Assembly (NCBI RefSeq): GCF_000518485.1
Contig: NZ_JADR01000005.1
Location: 124,001 to 188,000 of the forward strand
Reading direction: 5' to 3'
DNA length: 64,000 nt
From: Olleya marilimosa CAM030
Lineage (GTDB): Bacteria > Bacteroidota > Bacteroidia > Flavobacteriales > Flavobacteriaceae
Shown: piece by piece, positions 43,260-51,481 of the stretch
Layout of the letters: the number at the start of each line of letters is the position of its first letter
Numbering within the stretch: position 1 is the stretch's first letter
The notes under the pieces: model-generated
The model's database searches: none
Seen by the model: only the letters and a program-made list of their open reading frames with translations
What the model was told of the DNA's origin: nothing
Made by a program: the position numbers and the translations under genes

Positions 43260-44642
43260 ATGGTATTAAGCACTTATACTAAAGAATTTAAATATAATTG
43301 GCAATTGGCAGCACCTGTAATGTTAGGAATGTTAGGTCATACGTTTGTTAGTTTTGTGGATAATATCATGGTTGGTCAAATTGGAACAGCAGAGTTAGCT
43401 GCTGTGTCTTTAGGTAACAGCTTTATGTTTATAGCAATGTCTATTGGTATTGGTTTTAGTACAGCAATAACACCTTTAGTTGCAGAAGCAGACAGTGCAA
43501 ATGATTTTGAAAAGGGTAAATCTGCATTTAAACATGGTCTGTTTTTGTGTACCGTTTTAGGGGTTTTACTTTTTTTACTATTGCTATTAGCTAAACCATT
43601 AATGTATTTAATGAAGCAACCTATTGAGGTGGTAGAGCTAGCTATTCCGTATTTAGATTTGGTAGCAATCTCTTTAATTCCATTAATTATTTTTCAAGGT
43701 ATAAAGCAGTTTAGTGATGGTCTTTCATTGACTAAATATCCTATGTATGCTACAATTGCTGCTAATATCGTTAACGTTGGTTTAAATTATTTACTAATCT
43801 TTGGTAAGTTTGGTTTCCCAGAAATGGGTATTGTAGGAGCAGCATATGGTACTTTAGTGTCGCGTGTTATTATGGTTGCTTATTTATGGTGGTTGTTAAA
43901 AGGTCGTAAAAAGTCCAAAGACTATGTTACTAATATTAAGTTTTTTGTTTTGGATAAATTAATGCTAAAAAAAATTATAGGACTAGGTACACCAAGTGCT
44001 ATGCAAATGTTTTTTGAGGTTGCTATTTTTACAGCTGCTATTTGGCTTAGTGGATTATTAGGTAAAAATCCTCAGGCAGCAAACCAAGTCGCCTTAAATT
44101 TAAGCTCAATGACCTTTATGGTAGCTATGGGATTAAGTGTGGCGTCAATGATTAGAGTAGGTAATCAAAAAGGATTACATCAATATTTTGAGTTGCGACG
44201 TGTTGCAGTATCATTATTTTTAATGGGTTTTATTTTTGCTGTCATTTTTGCCTCTTTATTTTTAATATTTAATCAATTTTTCCCAAGATTATACGTCGAT
44301 TTTGATGATGCTGTTAATTTTAAAGATAACCTAGAGGTGGTTACAATAGCATCACAATTACTAATAGCAGCAGCTATATTCCAGATAAGTGATAGTTTAC
44401 AAGTTATTGTACTTGGTGCTTTACGTGGACTTCAGGATGTTAAAATACCAACAATAATCACATTTGTGTCTTATTGGTTAATTGGTTTTCCGGTTAGTTG
44501 GTATCTAGGTAAAGCAGATGCCTATGGTAGTTTTGGGATATGGTTAGGATTATTAGCTGGTTTAACAACAGCTGCTATTTTATTGTTTATACGTTTTAAT
44601 TATCTAACTAAAAGGTTAATTTTGAGCTCTGAAAAAAACTAG
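43260..44642 (+). CDS. MATE-family efflux transporter
   Basis: 460 residues, 12 TM segments. Matches the NorM/DinF type: APVMLGMLGHTFVSFVDNIMVGQIGTAELAAVSLG in TM1-2, and GAAYGTLVSRVIM in the first half. It exports drugs, dyes or metabolites by Na+ or H+ antiport in the inner membrane. It precedes a small acidic gene by 29 bp. Confidence 0.9.
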   Translation: MVLSTYTKEFKYNWQLAAPVMLGMLGHTFVSFVDNIMVGQIGTAELAAVSLGNSFMFIAMSIGIGFSTAITPLVAEADSANDFEKGKSAFKHGLFLCTVLGVLLFLLLLLAKPLMYLMKQPIEVVELAIPYLDLVAISLIPLIIFQGIKQFSDGLSLTKYPMYATIAANIVNVGLNYLLIFGKFGFPEMGIVGAAYGTLVSRVIMVAYLWWLLKGRKKSKDYVTNIKFFVLDKLMLKKIIGLGTPSAMQMFFEVAIFTAAIWLSGLLGKNPQAANQVALNLSSMTFMVAMGLSVASMIRVGNQKGLHQYFELRRVAVSLFLMGFIFAVIFASLFLIFNQFFPRLYVDFDDAVNFKDNLEVVTIASQLLIAAAIFQISDSLQVIVLGALRGLQDVKIPTIITFVSYWLIGFPVSWYLGKADAYGSFGIWLGLLAGLTTAAILLFIRFNYLTKRLILSSEKN

Positions 44643-44671
44643 TCGCTAACCTTTAAAAAAGCAAATATATT

Positions 44672-44899
44672 ATGGAATTACCAAAATTTATATTAGGTGA
44701 TAATACAGATTTACCAAACGCAATCTTTGTGATTCATACAGAATTTCCTAGATTTATAATTAATCTAGAAGATGATGATGTAGAGTGGTTTGAAGACTTT
44801 GACCAACACGATGAAAAAGAATTAGAATTGGAGACTGAAAACTTAATTAAAGAAGCTACAGCGTTTTACGATAGAGAGGTCGCTAGATACGAAGAGTAA
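44672..44899 (+). CDS. Small acidic protein of unknown function
   Basis: 75 residues, strongly acidic (LEDDDVEWFEDFDQHDEKELELETENLIKEAT), starting MELPKFILGDNTDLPNAIFVIHTEFPRFIIN. It looks like a conserved Bacteroidota family but I do not recognise it. No signal sequence. It lies between the MATE gene and the PAP2 gene (60 bp) on the same strand. Confidence 0.6.
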   Translation: MELPKFILGDNTDLPNAIFVIHTEFPRFIINLEDDDVEWFEDFDQHDEKELELETENLIKEATAFYDREVARYEE

Positions 44900-44959
44900 A
44901 CGCTTTTTAATACGCTTTTTTCTAAACAACCTAACTTTAGGTAACCGCAAAACAAATTT

Positions 44960-45535
44960 ATGTTAGACCAATTAGTACAATACGATAAAGAACTTTTTTT
45001 ATTTTTAAATAACTTAGGAACAGCGTCTTGGGATGGATTTTGGCTGTTTTACACAGATAAATTACATTGGATTCCGTTTTACGCTGTATTAGCTTTTTTA
45101 ATGTATAAAAAGTTGAATACTAAAATGTTTGTACTAACATTAGTGGTCATTGCCTTAATGATTTTGTTTACAGATCAAATTACAAATCTGTTTAAAAACT
45201 TTCTTGTAAAGCGCCCTAGACCATGTCATGAGGATGATTTAGTCCAAGCTATGCGATTACTAAAATCATGGTGTGGTGGTAAATATGGTTACTTTTCTGG
45301 ACATGCTAGTAATAGTATGGCAGTTGCTATTTTTTCAGGTTTAATGCTAAGATATAAATACAAATACCTAATTTATTTTCTAATTGTTTGGTCCTTAACT
45401 ATGGCTTATAGCAGAATATACATAGGCGTTCATTATCCGTTGGATGTTATTAGCGGAATGCTATTTGGTGGACTTTCAGGATTTATGTTTTACAAACTTG
45501 ATAAGTACTTACAATCTAGATTTCAGTTAAAATAA
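44960..45535 (+). CDS. PAP2-family membrane phosphatase
   Basis: 191 residues, about five TM segments. All three PAP2 motifs are present: KNFLVKRPRP (KxxxxxxRP), YFSGHASNSM (the SGH nucleophile His motif) and SRIYIGVHYPLDV (SRxxxxxHxxxD). Candidates are undecaprenyl-pyrophosphate phosphatase or a lipid-A phosphatase (LpxE-like). It ends with a TAA directly abutting the convergent GT39 stop codon. Confidence 0.88.
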   Translation: MLDQLVQYDKELFLFLNNLGTASWDGFWLFYTDKLHWIPFYAVLAFLMYKKLNTKMFVLTLVVIALMILFTDQITNLFKNFLVKRPRPCHEDDLVQAMRLLKSWCGGKYGYFSGHASNSMAVAIFSGLMLRYKYKYLIYFLIVWSLTMAYSRIYIGVHYPLDVISGMLFGGLSGFMFYKLDKYLQSRFQLK

Positions 45536-47170
45536 TTACTTTTTAGTAAAGTAATAATAAGTATTTATCAATCGGTCTTTATATTGCTTACTGTCAGGTT
45601 CGCTTTCATTTAAATCGTAGGTAGCTATTTTTTTTATGGTATACTTTTCAAAAAGAATAGCTTGATCCCTTGGATTTATTTCATTGGATAAAACTCCAAA
45701 TTCCGCTTCAAGCGGAAAGTTATAAACATTGTTTCCTTGCTTAATTTGCGGAATTTTAGCTCCATATTGCCATATAGTTTCTGGCGAAACATAATCAATA
45801 GCATACAATTTAATATCTTGCTGTTTATGTGTTTGTAATAACTTTGTTATGGGTTTAAAATTGTCGCTCGTAAAAGTTTTAAACAATGGTAACCCAAATA
45901 AAAATAAAGCTCCAAAAAAAGCAGTAGTCAATAAAAACACATGTTTTATCTCTTTTTTTACTAATTGCGAAAGTATAGCCAAACCTAAAGTAAATACAAC
46001 AATTGCAAATATTATAAAAGTGAATAAACTATCATTTAATTGAGTTTTATACTGAAAATACAACACAAAAGGAGCTACAATACCTATTAAGGCAATTAAG
46101 CCAAAGTTAAAATAGACAGGTATGGTTTCGCGTTTATCTTTAAGCGTTTTAAACTTTCTGATTAGATACTCGATATAAAATCCAATATTTAAAGCCAACG
46201 GAATTAAAACTGGCATCAAATATCTTGATTTTTTTTCAGGAATAATTGACAATAAAATTACCGCAAGTATGGTCCACAAAAAAGTAAATTTATAAGCTTT
46301 GTAATGGACAACACGTTTTTTTAAATAGGGATACAGTAAGCTAATAAAGGCAGGAATAGTCCACAAACCACTTTGTGTAAAAAAGCTCCAATAATAGTAA
46401 AAAGGTCTTACGTTATAGCTAGTCCAATTACCAGTTTCTTTGCTTGTAATGGCTGCAAAAGTTGCTGGATCCTCTAACCTTACATAAAAGTACCACCAAC
46501 CTCCAACAATTAGTGCTAATACCACAATTAGGATTAATGGGAACACTTTACTTTTAATGTTTTTGTAGTTAAAACTAAAACTAAATGCTAGTAAAAAAGG
46601 TAGTAATAAGGCATAAAAACTAACTGGTCCTTTGCTTAATAATGAAAAGCCAATACCTAATGCAGCAAATAATGCGTGTTTCCAATCTGTATTTTCAGAT
46701 TTAAAAAATTTAAATAAATGATAAATGGCAACCATCATAAAGCCATGTGTAAAAATATCCCATGGCGCTTCGATAGTAATCCCTATTATATAAAAAGAAG
46801 TGATTAATATTAGAGTATTAATCATGCTATGTGCTCGGCTTTTTAATATGGTTTTAGATAATTTAAAACTGTAAACTGCTAATACCATAATCATGATAAT
46901 TGCTGCCAACCGCATACCAAAAACACTTTTAACACCAAATATTAATCCGGAAATAGCAGTAAGCCATGTTGGTAAAGGTGGTTTTTCGTAACGTGCCTCG
47001 CCATTCATGGTAGTTAATAACCAATGATCATCCAATAACATTTCTCTAGCAGTAATAAAATTACGCGCTTCCATTATAGTTACCTGTATGGTGTCCAAAT
47101 TAGGTAGTAGCATGATTGCTAACAACAAACAAATAATGATAATTGGATAATCTTTTAATAGTTTAGGCAT
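45536..47170 (-). CDS. ArnT-like GT39 glycosyltransferase
   Basis: 544 residues with about 11-12 TM segments. The start IIICLLLAIMLLPNLDTIQVTIMEARNFITAREML has the Glu/Asp of the GT39/PMT active loop; GEARYEKPPLPTWLTAISG is the typical KPPL motif. The C-terminus is a soluble domain. It transfers a sugar from a polyprenyl-phosphate donor at the periplasmic face, as ArnT does to lipid A. It overlaps the LAB_N gene by 8 bp and sits in operon with the GT2 that would make the donor. A palindromic repeat codes for FPLEAEF near the C-terminal end. Confidence 0.85.
   Translation of the reverse strand: MPKLLKDYPIIIICLLLAIMLLPNLDTIQVTIMEARNFITAREMLLDDHWLLTTMNGEARYEKPPLPTWLTAISGLIFGVKSVFGMRLAAIIMIMVLAVYSFKLSKTILKSRAHSMINTLILITSFYIIGITIEAPWDIFTHGFMMVAIYHLFKFFKSENTDWKHALFAALGIGFSLLSKGPVSFYALLLPFLLAFSFSFNYKNIKSKVFPLILIVVLALIVGGWWYFYVRLEDPATFAAITSKETGNWTSYNVRPFYYYWSFFTQSGLWTIPAFISLLYPYLKKRVVHYKAYKFTFLWTILAVILLSIIPEKKSRYLMPVLIPLALNIGFYIEYLIRKFKTLKDKRETIPVYFNFGLIALIGIVAPFVLYFQYKTQLNDSLFTFIIFAIVVFTLGLAILSQLVKKEIKHVFLLTTAFFGALFLFGLPLFKTFTSDNFKPITKLLQTHKQQDIKLYAIDYVSPETIWQYGAKIPQIKQGNNVYNFPLEAEFGVLSNEINPRDQAILFEKYTIKKIATYDLNESEPDSKQYKDRLINTYYYFTKK
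45701..45717. repeat. Short palindromic repeat inside the GT39 gene
   Basis: TTCCGCTT-C-AAGCGGAA, perfect 8-bp arms, in frame in the GT39 gene as Phe-Pro-Leu-Glu-Ala-Glu. Confidence 0.65.
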
Positions 47171-47786
47171 CTTGCTTTTTTAGGATTAACAAATTTCTGA
47201 AGTAAATTATAGCTCCTAATGAGTGTCCTACTAATAACACATAATCTACTCTAAAAATAGCATAAGTTAAAATTAATAAGGATCCAATCAAGCTTAAAGC
47301 CCAAAAGCCAAGAGGCAAAGAGGATTCTTTGTTTTTTTCGGAATATATCCATTGATATACAAAACGTAGTGTAAACACAATCTGAGAGACAATCCCTAAC
47401 ATAAGTAGCCAAAACGGGATTGCTTCGTTTTTAAATAACTTAACGGTATCAATTTCATTATTATTAAAATAAAATACAGTAATAAAAACAGGCATTAATA
47501 ATAAAACCCATCGTATACTAACAGAAAAGGTTTTCCATTGGTTTTGTAATTGTAAATTCCTGATATAAATATAATAGGTTAACCCTTGACCAAGCATTAT
47601 AGCAAAATCATCGCGTAAATACCCATAAATAAATAGTAAAAATGAAGCGATTAAACTAAGCGTCCAAAATAGAGTAGGCGTGATCACACGTTTTTGCTTC
47701 TCGCTAGTAATCCATTGGATTATTAACCGAGAAGAAAATAAGGTTTGCGCTAAAAAACCTATGCTAAGTATAATCCAATTACTCAT
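47163..47786 (-). CDS. Tandem LAB_N (lipid-A-disaccharide synthase N-terminal-like) membrane protein
   Basis: 207 residues, about six TM helices, made of two copies of the LAB_N domain: about 10-82 (SRLIIQWITSEKQKRVITPT) and 128-200 (LRFVYQWIYSEKNKESSLPL), both followed by FW(T/A)LSLI(A/G)S and a YxxR(N)L ending. The second half of each copy is closely alike, so it arose by duplication. LAB_N domains occur alone or fused to glycosyltransferases in lipid-A modification. It overlaps GT2 by one base (TAATG) and GT39 by eight, so the three are translationally coupled. Confidence 0.82.
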   Translation of the reverse strand: MSNWIILSIGFLAQTLFSSRLIIQWITSEKQKRVITPTLFWTLSLIASFLLFIYGYLRDDFAIMLGQGLTYYIYIRNLQLQNQWKTFSVSIRWVLLLMPVFITVFYFNNNEIDTVKLFKNEAIPFWLLMLGIVSQIVFTLRFVYQWIYSEKNKESSLPLGFWALSLIGSLLILTYAIFRVDYVLLVGHSLGAIIYFRNLLILKKQDA

Positions 47787-48499
47787 TATTTTTGCTTAGC
47801 GACTTCGTAGTTAATGTATTTTTTCTTCATCCATAAATACGCAAAGCAATCCATTAAAGGTCCTAATAACCTGTTCCAAACACCAAATTTAGCTTCGCCA
47901 GCTACTCTAGGAAAATGTTGTACAGGTATTTGCTTTGTTTTACCATTTTGCAACATTATCATAGCTGGTAAAAAACGATGTAAGCCTTTAAACATTGGAA
48001 TACGTTTAGCATAGTCCGTTTTAATCACTTTTAATGGACAACCAGTATCATCCATTCCGTCTTTTGTAAAAGCACGTCTAATTCCGTTTGCAATTTTAGA
48101 CGACATGTTTTTTACAAAACTATCTTTACGGTTGGCACGTACACCAGTAACTAAATCGTACTCACCAATATGTGCTAGTAATAAATTAAAATCTTCTGGT
48201 GCAGTTTGTAAATCAGAGTCAATATATCCCACTAAAGGCGTGGTAGTATAGTCAAAACCAGCTTTTATAGCAGCACTTAAACCACGATTATCTTTAAATA
48301 ATATGTAGTCAAAAGCATCATGTCTGCTACAAATAGCTTCAATTAATTCTTGACTTTTATCTTTTGAGCCATCATTAACAAATAAAATTTTAGTAGTTTT
48401 TGTTGCTATTTGCGTGTAAGCTAATAACTCTTTTTCCACTCTAAGTAAATTATCTTCCTCATTATAAACAGGAACGACGATGGTAAATTGGTAATTCAT
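47786..48499 (-). CDS. DPM-like GT2 polyprenyl-phosphate glycosyltransferase
   Basis: 237 residues. VVPVYNEEDNLLRVEKEL and ILFVNDGSKDKS mark the nucleotide-sugar site; GYIDSDLQTAPEDF has the DXD. It resembles the ArnC/DPM1 group that loads a sugar onto polyprenyl phosphate, although the C-terminal TM anchors of ArnC are missing. In this operon it would make the donor for the GT39 protein. It is divergent from the epimerase gene, with a -7 box at 48518-48525. Confidence 0.85.
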   Translation of the reverse strand: MNYQFTIVVPVYNEEDNLLRVEKELLAYTQIATKTTKILFVNDGSKDKSQELIEAICSRHDAFDYILFKDNRGLSAAIKAGFDYTTTPLVGYIDSDLQTAPEDFNLLLAHIGEYDLVTGVRANRKDSFVKNMSSKIANGIRRAFTKDGMDDTGCPLKVIKTDYAKRIPMFKGLHRFLPAMIMLQNGKTKQIPVQHFPRVAGEAKFGVWNRLLGPLMDCFAYLWMKKKYINYEVAKQK

Positions 48500-48517
48500 A
48501 AACCTTTTTTAGTGTTA

Positions 48518-48525
48518 CAAATGTA
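48518..48525 (-). promoter_or_regulatory. -7 promoter box for the GT2-LAB_N-GT39 operon (TACATTTG)
   Basis: Exact TAnnTTTG match on the minus strand, 18 bp upstream of the GT2 start. Confidence 0.55.
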
Positions 48526-48593
48526 TTGTTTTTTATAGAATTGAAATTAGTATCGAAAAAAAATCTGTTTCTTTGTAATACAGAAAAACACAT

Positions 48594-49535
48594 ATGAAGA
48601 TATTAGTCACTGGAGCAGTAGGTTTTATAGGCTCTCACACCTGTGAGCGTTTACACGATTTAGGTCATGAAGTTATTGGTTTAGATAATTTTAATAATTA
48701 TTATAGCTTAGCGCTGAAAACTTTAAACGAAAAAGCACTGTTACAAAAAGGTGTTACAGTAATTACTACCGATTTACGAAACCAGGATTTGGCAGAAGTT
48801 TTACCAAAAGACATCAACTATATTTTTCATTTTGCTGCACAACCAGGTATTTCTGCAAGTTCTACTTTTGAAGATTATTTTACTAACAATATTATTGCGA
48901 CTAAAAATCTTACAGATTATGCTTTACATTGCCCAAATTTAGAATTATTTGTAAATATTGGGACATCTTCCATTTATGGATTAGAAGCAACTTTTCCGGA
49001 AACCGAAGTGCCTAAACCTGCATCTTACTATGGTGTTACTAAATTAACTGCCGAGCAGTTAGTATTACAAAAAAGTAGAGAGCAATTATTTAAAAGTTGC
49101 TCGTTAAGACTATACTCTGTTATAGGACCAAGAGAACGTCCAGAAAAAATGTATACTAAATTAATTGCTTGTGCATTTAATGGAGACGCATTTCCGTTAT
49201 ACCAAGGTAGTGCAACCCATTTAAGAAGTTTTACTTACGTTGGTGATATTGTAGACGGTATTGTAAGCGTGATTGGTAAAGAAGCCAAGTTAGATGGCGA
49301 AATTATTAACCTTGGTACAGAAGTAGAACATACCACACAAGATGGTATTGAAGCGGTTGAGCAAGTCATTGGCCAATCTATAAAAATAGATCATGTTAAA
49401 GCTAGAGTAGGAGACCAATTGCGTACTAAAGCTAATATTGATAAAGCTAGAAAATTATTAAATTATAATCCACAGACTACTTTATTAGAAGGTGTTAAAG
49501 CGCAAGTAGAATGGTATAAAGCTAATTTTGTCTAA
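48594..49535 (+). CDS. NAD-dependent nucleotide-sugar epimerase
   Basis: 313 residues, extended SDR. The NAD-binding GAVGFIGSHTCERL and the YxxxK pair SYYGVTKLTAEQL are visible; the substrate-binding region has RLYSVIGPRERPEKMYTKL and HLRSFTYVGDIVDG. It resembles UDP-glucuronate or UDP-glucose 4-epimerases. It is divergent from the GT2-LAB_N-GT39 operon and may supply the sugar it uses. A terminator follows. Confidence 0.87.
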   Translation: MKILVTGAVGFIGSHTCERLHDLGHEVIGLDNFNNYYSLALKTLNEKALLQKGVTVITTDLRNQDLAEVLPKDINYIFHFAAQPGISASSTFEDYFTNNIIATKNLTDYALHCPNLELFVNIGTSSIYGLEATFPETEVPKPASYYGVTKLTAEQLVLQKSREQLFKSCSLRLYSVIGPRERPEKMYTKLIACAFNGDAFPLYQGSATHLRSFTYVGDIVDGIVSVIGKEAKLDGEIINLGTEVEHTTQDGIEAVEQVIGQSIKIDHVKARVGDQLRTKANIDKARKLLNYNPQTTLLEGVKAQVEWYKANFV

Positions 49536-49557
49536 TACAAATAATTAAAAGAAGTAC

Positions 49558-49588
49558 AAAAAAGGACAGTTTATAACTGTCCTTTTTT
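49558..49588. terminator. Bidirectional terminator after the epimerase and meaB
   Basis: AAAAAAGGACAGT with its perfect complement around TTATA; poly-T on both strands, between convergent genes. Confidence 0.9.
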
Positions 49589-49616
49589 GTTGTCAATATT
49601 TTTAAAAGACAAATAG

Positions 49617-50696
49617 CTATTGTACACTATTTAATCCTAATAAATAATCTGCAGCAGCAAACGGAGTGGTTTTATTAGCTTCAATTAAAGCAAGTTGTTT
49701 ATTAAGTTCTAATTTAATTTCTGGGTTATTAAAAAAGACACTTTTAAGTTGCTCTTCAATAGTTTGAAGTAACCAGAATTTATTTTGTTCTGTACGTTTG
49801 GTATTAAAATAGTTATTCTGTTTGGTTAGTGTTATGTAATCCAAAATTACATCCCAAATGGCATCAATACCATCGTTTTTTAAAGCACTACATAATGTTA
49901 CTTTAGGTTGCCAATCAGAATCTTTTATTGGATACATATGTAAAGCTCTGTTAAACTCGACTTTAGCCATTTTAGCACGTTTAACATTGTCTCCATCAGC
50001 TTTATTAATGGCTATTGCGTCTGCCATTTCAATAATACCTCGTTTTATACCTTGTAACTCGTCTCCTGCTCCTGCTAATTTTAAAAGTAGAAAAAAGTCG
50101 ACCATACTGTGTACTGCAGTTTCGCTTTGACCAACACCAACGGTTTCGATAATAATAGTATCAAAACCTGCTGCTTCACAAAGGATAATGGTTTCGCGTG
50201 TTTTTCTGGCAACACCACCTAAAGAGGTTCCTGAGGCAGATGGACGTATAAAGGCATTGTTGTTTTTAACCAACTCTTCCATTCTGGTTTTGTCACCTAA
50301 AATACTTCCTTTGGTAATACTACTACTTGGGTCAACAGCTAAGACTGCTACTTTTTTGTTTAGTGTTGTTAGATGTGTTCCAAAGGCTTCAATAAAAGTG
50401 CTTTTACCAACTCCTGGTACACCTGTTATACCAATTCTAACAGAGGTGTTTGCATGAGGTAAACATGCTTTTATAATAGCATTAGCTTGGTCTGTATGCT
50501 TTGGGTTTTTGCTTTCTACTAAAGTAATTGCTTGACTTAATGCTGTAATGTTACCTGCTAATATAGCTGATACTAAGTCGTGTGTTGTGCGTTGTAGCTT
50601 GCGCTTAGCCTTAATTTTTAAAACAGCATCAGCATTGGTCATCTCAGTAGAGGTAACTCCTTCTTGCTCACTTAATGCTGATTTATTTTTGGACAT
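49617..50696 (-). CDS. meaB: MeaB/ArgK-type GTPase chaperone of methylmalonyl-CoA mutase
   Basis: 359 residues. G3E-family GTPase: ITGVPGVGKSTFIEAFG (Walker A), AVDPSSSITKGSILGDKTRM, ETVGVGQSETAVHSMVDFF, INKADG (base specificity). MeaB protects and reloads the B12-dependent mutase. No mutase gene is in the window. A palindromic repeat is upstream in its leader. It lies 53 bp downstream of the DUF2911 gene on the same strand. Confidence 0.93.
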   Translation of the reverse strand: MSKNKSALSEQEGVTSTEMTNADAVLKIKAKRKLQRTTHDLVSAILAGNITALSQAITLVESKNPKHTDQANAIIKACLPHANTSVRIGITGVPGVGKSTFIEAFGTHLTTLNKKVAVLAVDPSSSITKGSILGDKTRMEELVKNNNAFIRPSASGTSLGGVARKTRETIILCEAAGFDTIIIETVGVGQSETAVHSMVDFFLLLKLAGAGDELQGIKRGIIEMADAIAINKADGDNVKRAKMAKVEFNRALHMYPIKDSDWQPKVTLCSALKNDGIDAIWDVILDYITLTKQNNYFNTKRTEQNKFWLLQTIEEQLKSVFFNNPEIKLELNKQLALIEANKTTPFAAADYLLGLNSVQ

Positions 50697-50708
50697 AGTT
50701 GCTTTTAA

Positions 50709-50722
50709 TTTCCGCGAAAGCG
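50709..50722. repeat. Short palindromic repeat in the meaB leader
   Basis: TTTCCGCGAAAGCG on the plus strand, between the meaB start and the DUF2911 stop. Confidence 0.7.
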
Positions 50723-50748
50723 TTACTAAAATTAGTTATAGTCTAAAG

Positions 50749-51297
50749 TTAATCTTTTAAAGGGACTTCAATTTTTACGGTATCCCAAGCCATTGTCATT
50801 TTTAAGTCGTCTGTACTATTATCAAACGCTACGGTAAACTGCTCTACAGGCTTATCTAAGGTTAGTGCAGGGACTTCTACTTCTACCACATCATAGTTTG
50901 GGTCCCAATTTGGTTCCATTTTTTCGTTAACTCCCCAATCATATTGTTTGGAGTTAAACATAACCTTCCAATTATTTTCCATTGGGACAGTCCAAAGTGT
51001 ATATTTTCCTTTAGGTAGTTTAACACCATTTACAGATAAATCGTGATTGCTCTCAAAGGTAGTCGCCTCATTTGCTCCAGTACGCCAAACTTTATTAAAA
51101 GGAACTAATGCTCCAAAAATATCTCTATTTCGTTTTGATGGTCTGTTGTAAACTACTTTTAGGTCTAAATCATTAATTTTTATACCAGCAGTATCCTTGG
51201 GACTTAAAGGCTGATTAAATAATCCTGTTTTAGTAAAAAATTGATAACCTAAAACGCCAATAACAACAATAATTAATAGATATATAAGTTTTTTCAT
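50749..51297 (-). CDS. DUF2911 protein, membrane anchored
   Basis: 182 residues from MKKLIYLLIIVVIGVLGYQFF. The frame is open to 51336 but the extra 13 residues precede the obvious signal anchor, so I choose 51297. Residues 45-175 (VVYNRPSKRNRDIFGALVPFNKVWRTGANEATTFE, and WTVPMENNWKVMFNSKQYDWG) are the DUF2911 signature. Probably periplasmic; no known activity. Confidence 0.85.
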   Translation of the reverse strand: MKKLIYLLIIVVIGVLGYQFFTKTGLFNQPLSPKDTAGIKINDLDLKVVYNRPSKRNRDIFGALVPFNKVWRTGANEATTFESNHDLSVNGVKLPKGKYTLWTVPMENNWKVMFNSKQYDWGVNEKMEPNWDPNYDVVEVEVPALTLDKPVEQFTVAFDNSTDDLKMTMAWDTVKIEVPLKD

Positions 51298-51426
51298 GTA
51301 CTTGTTTCTTAATATTAACACTTTATAACCCAACAAAATTAACTGAAAATTTAGTACTTACAGAAGGATAACCCTTAAATTATTCTAAATATTTGTGCTA
51401 AATTGAAAAAAAATTAAACTTTTTTG

Positions 51427-51450
51427 CAACACTACTTTTTTTGTGTCGTC
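51427..51450 (+). promoter_or_regulatory. ECF-type promoter of the sigma-factor operon (CAAC - 16 bp - CGTC)
   Basis: CAAC at 51427-51430 and CGTC at 51447-51450, 16 bp apart, in a T-rich spacer. This is the AAC/CGTC layout used by ECF sigma factors and unlike the TAnnTTTG housekeeping boxes, implying autoregulation. The GTG start is 31 bp downstream. Confidence 0.65.
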
Positions 51451-51481
51451 TTTAACCTGAACACTAACCAAAAACCAACAA

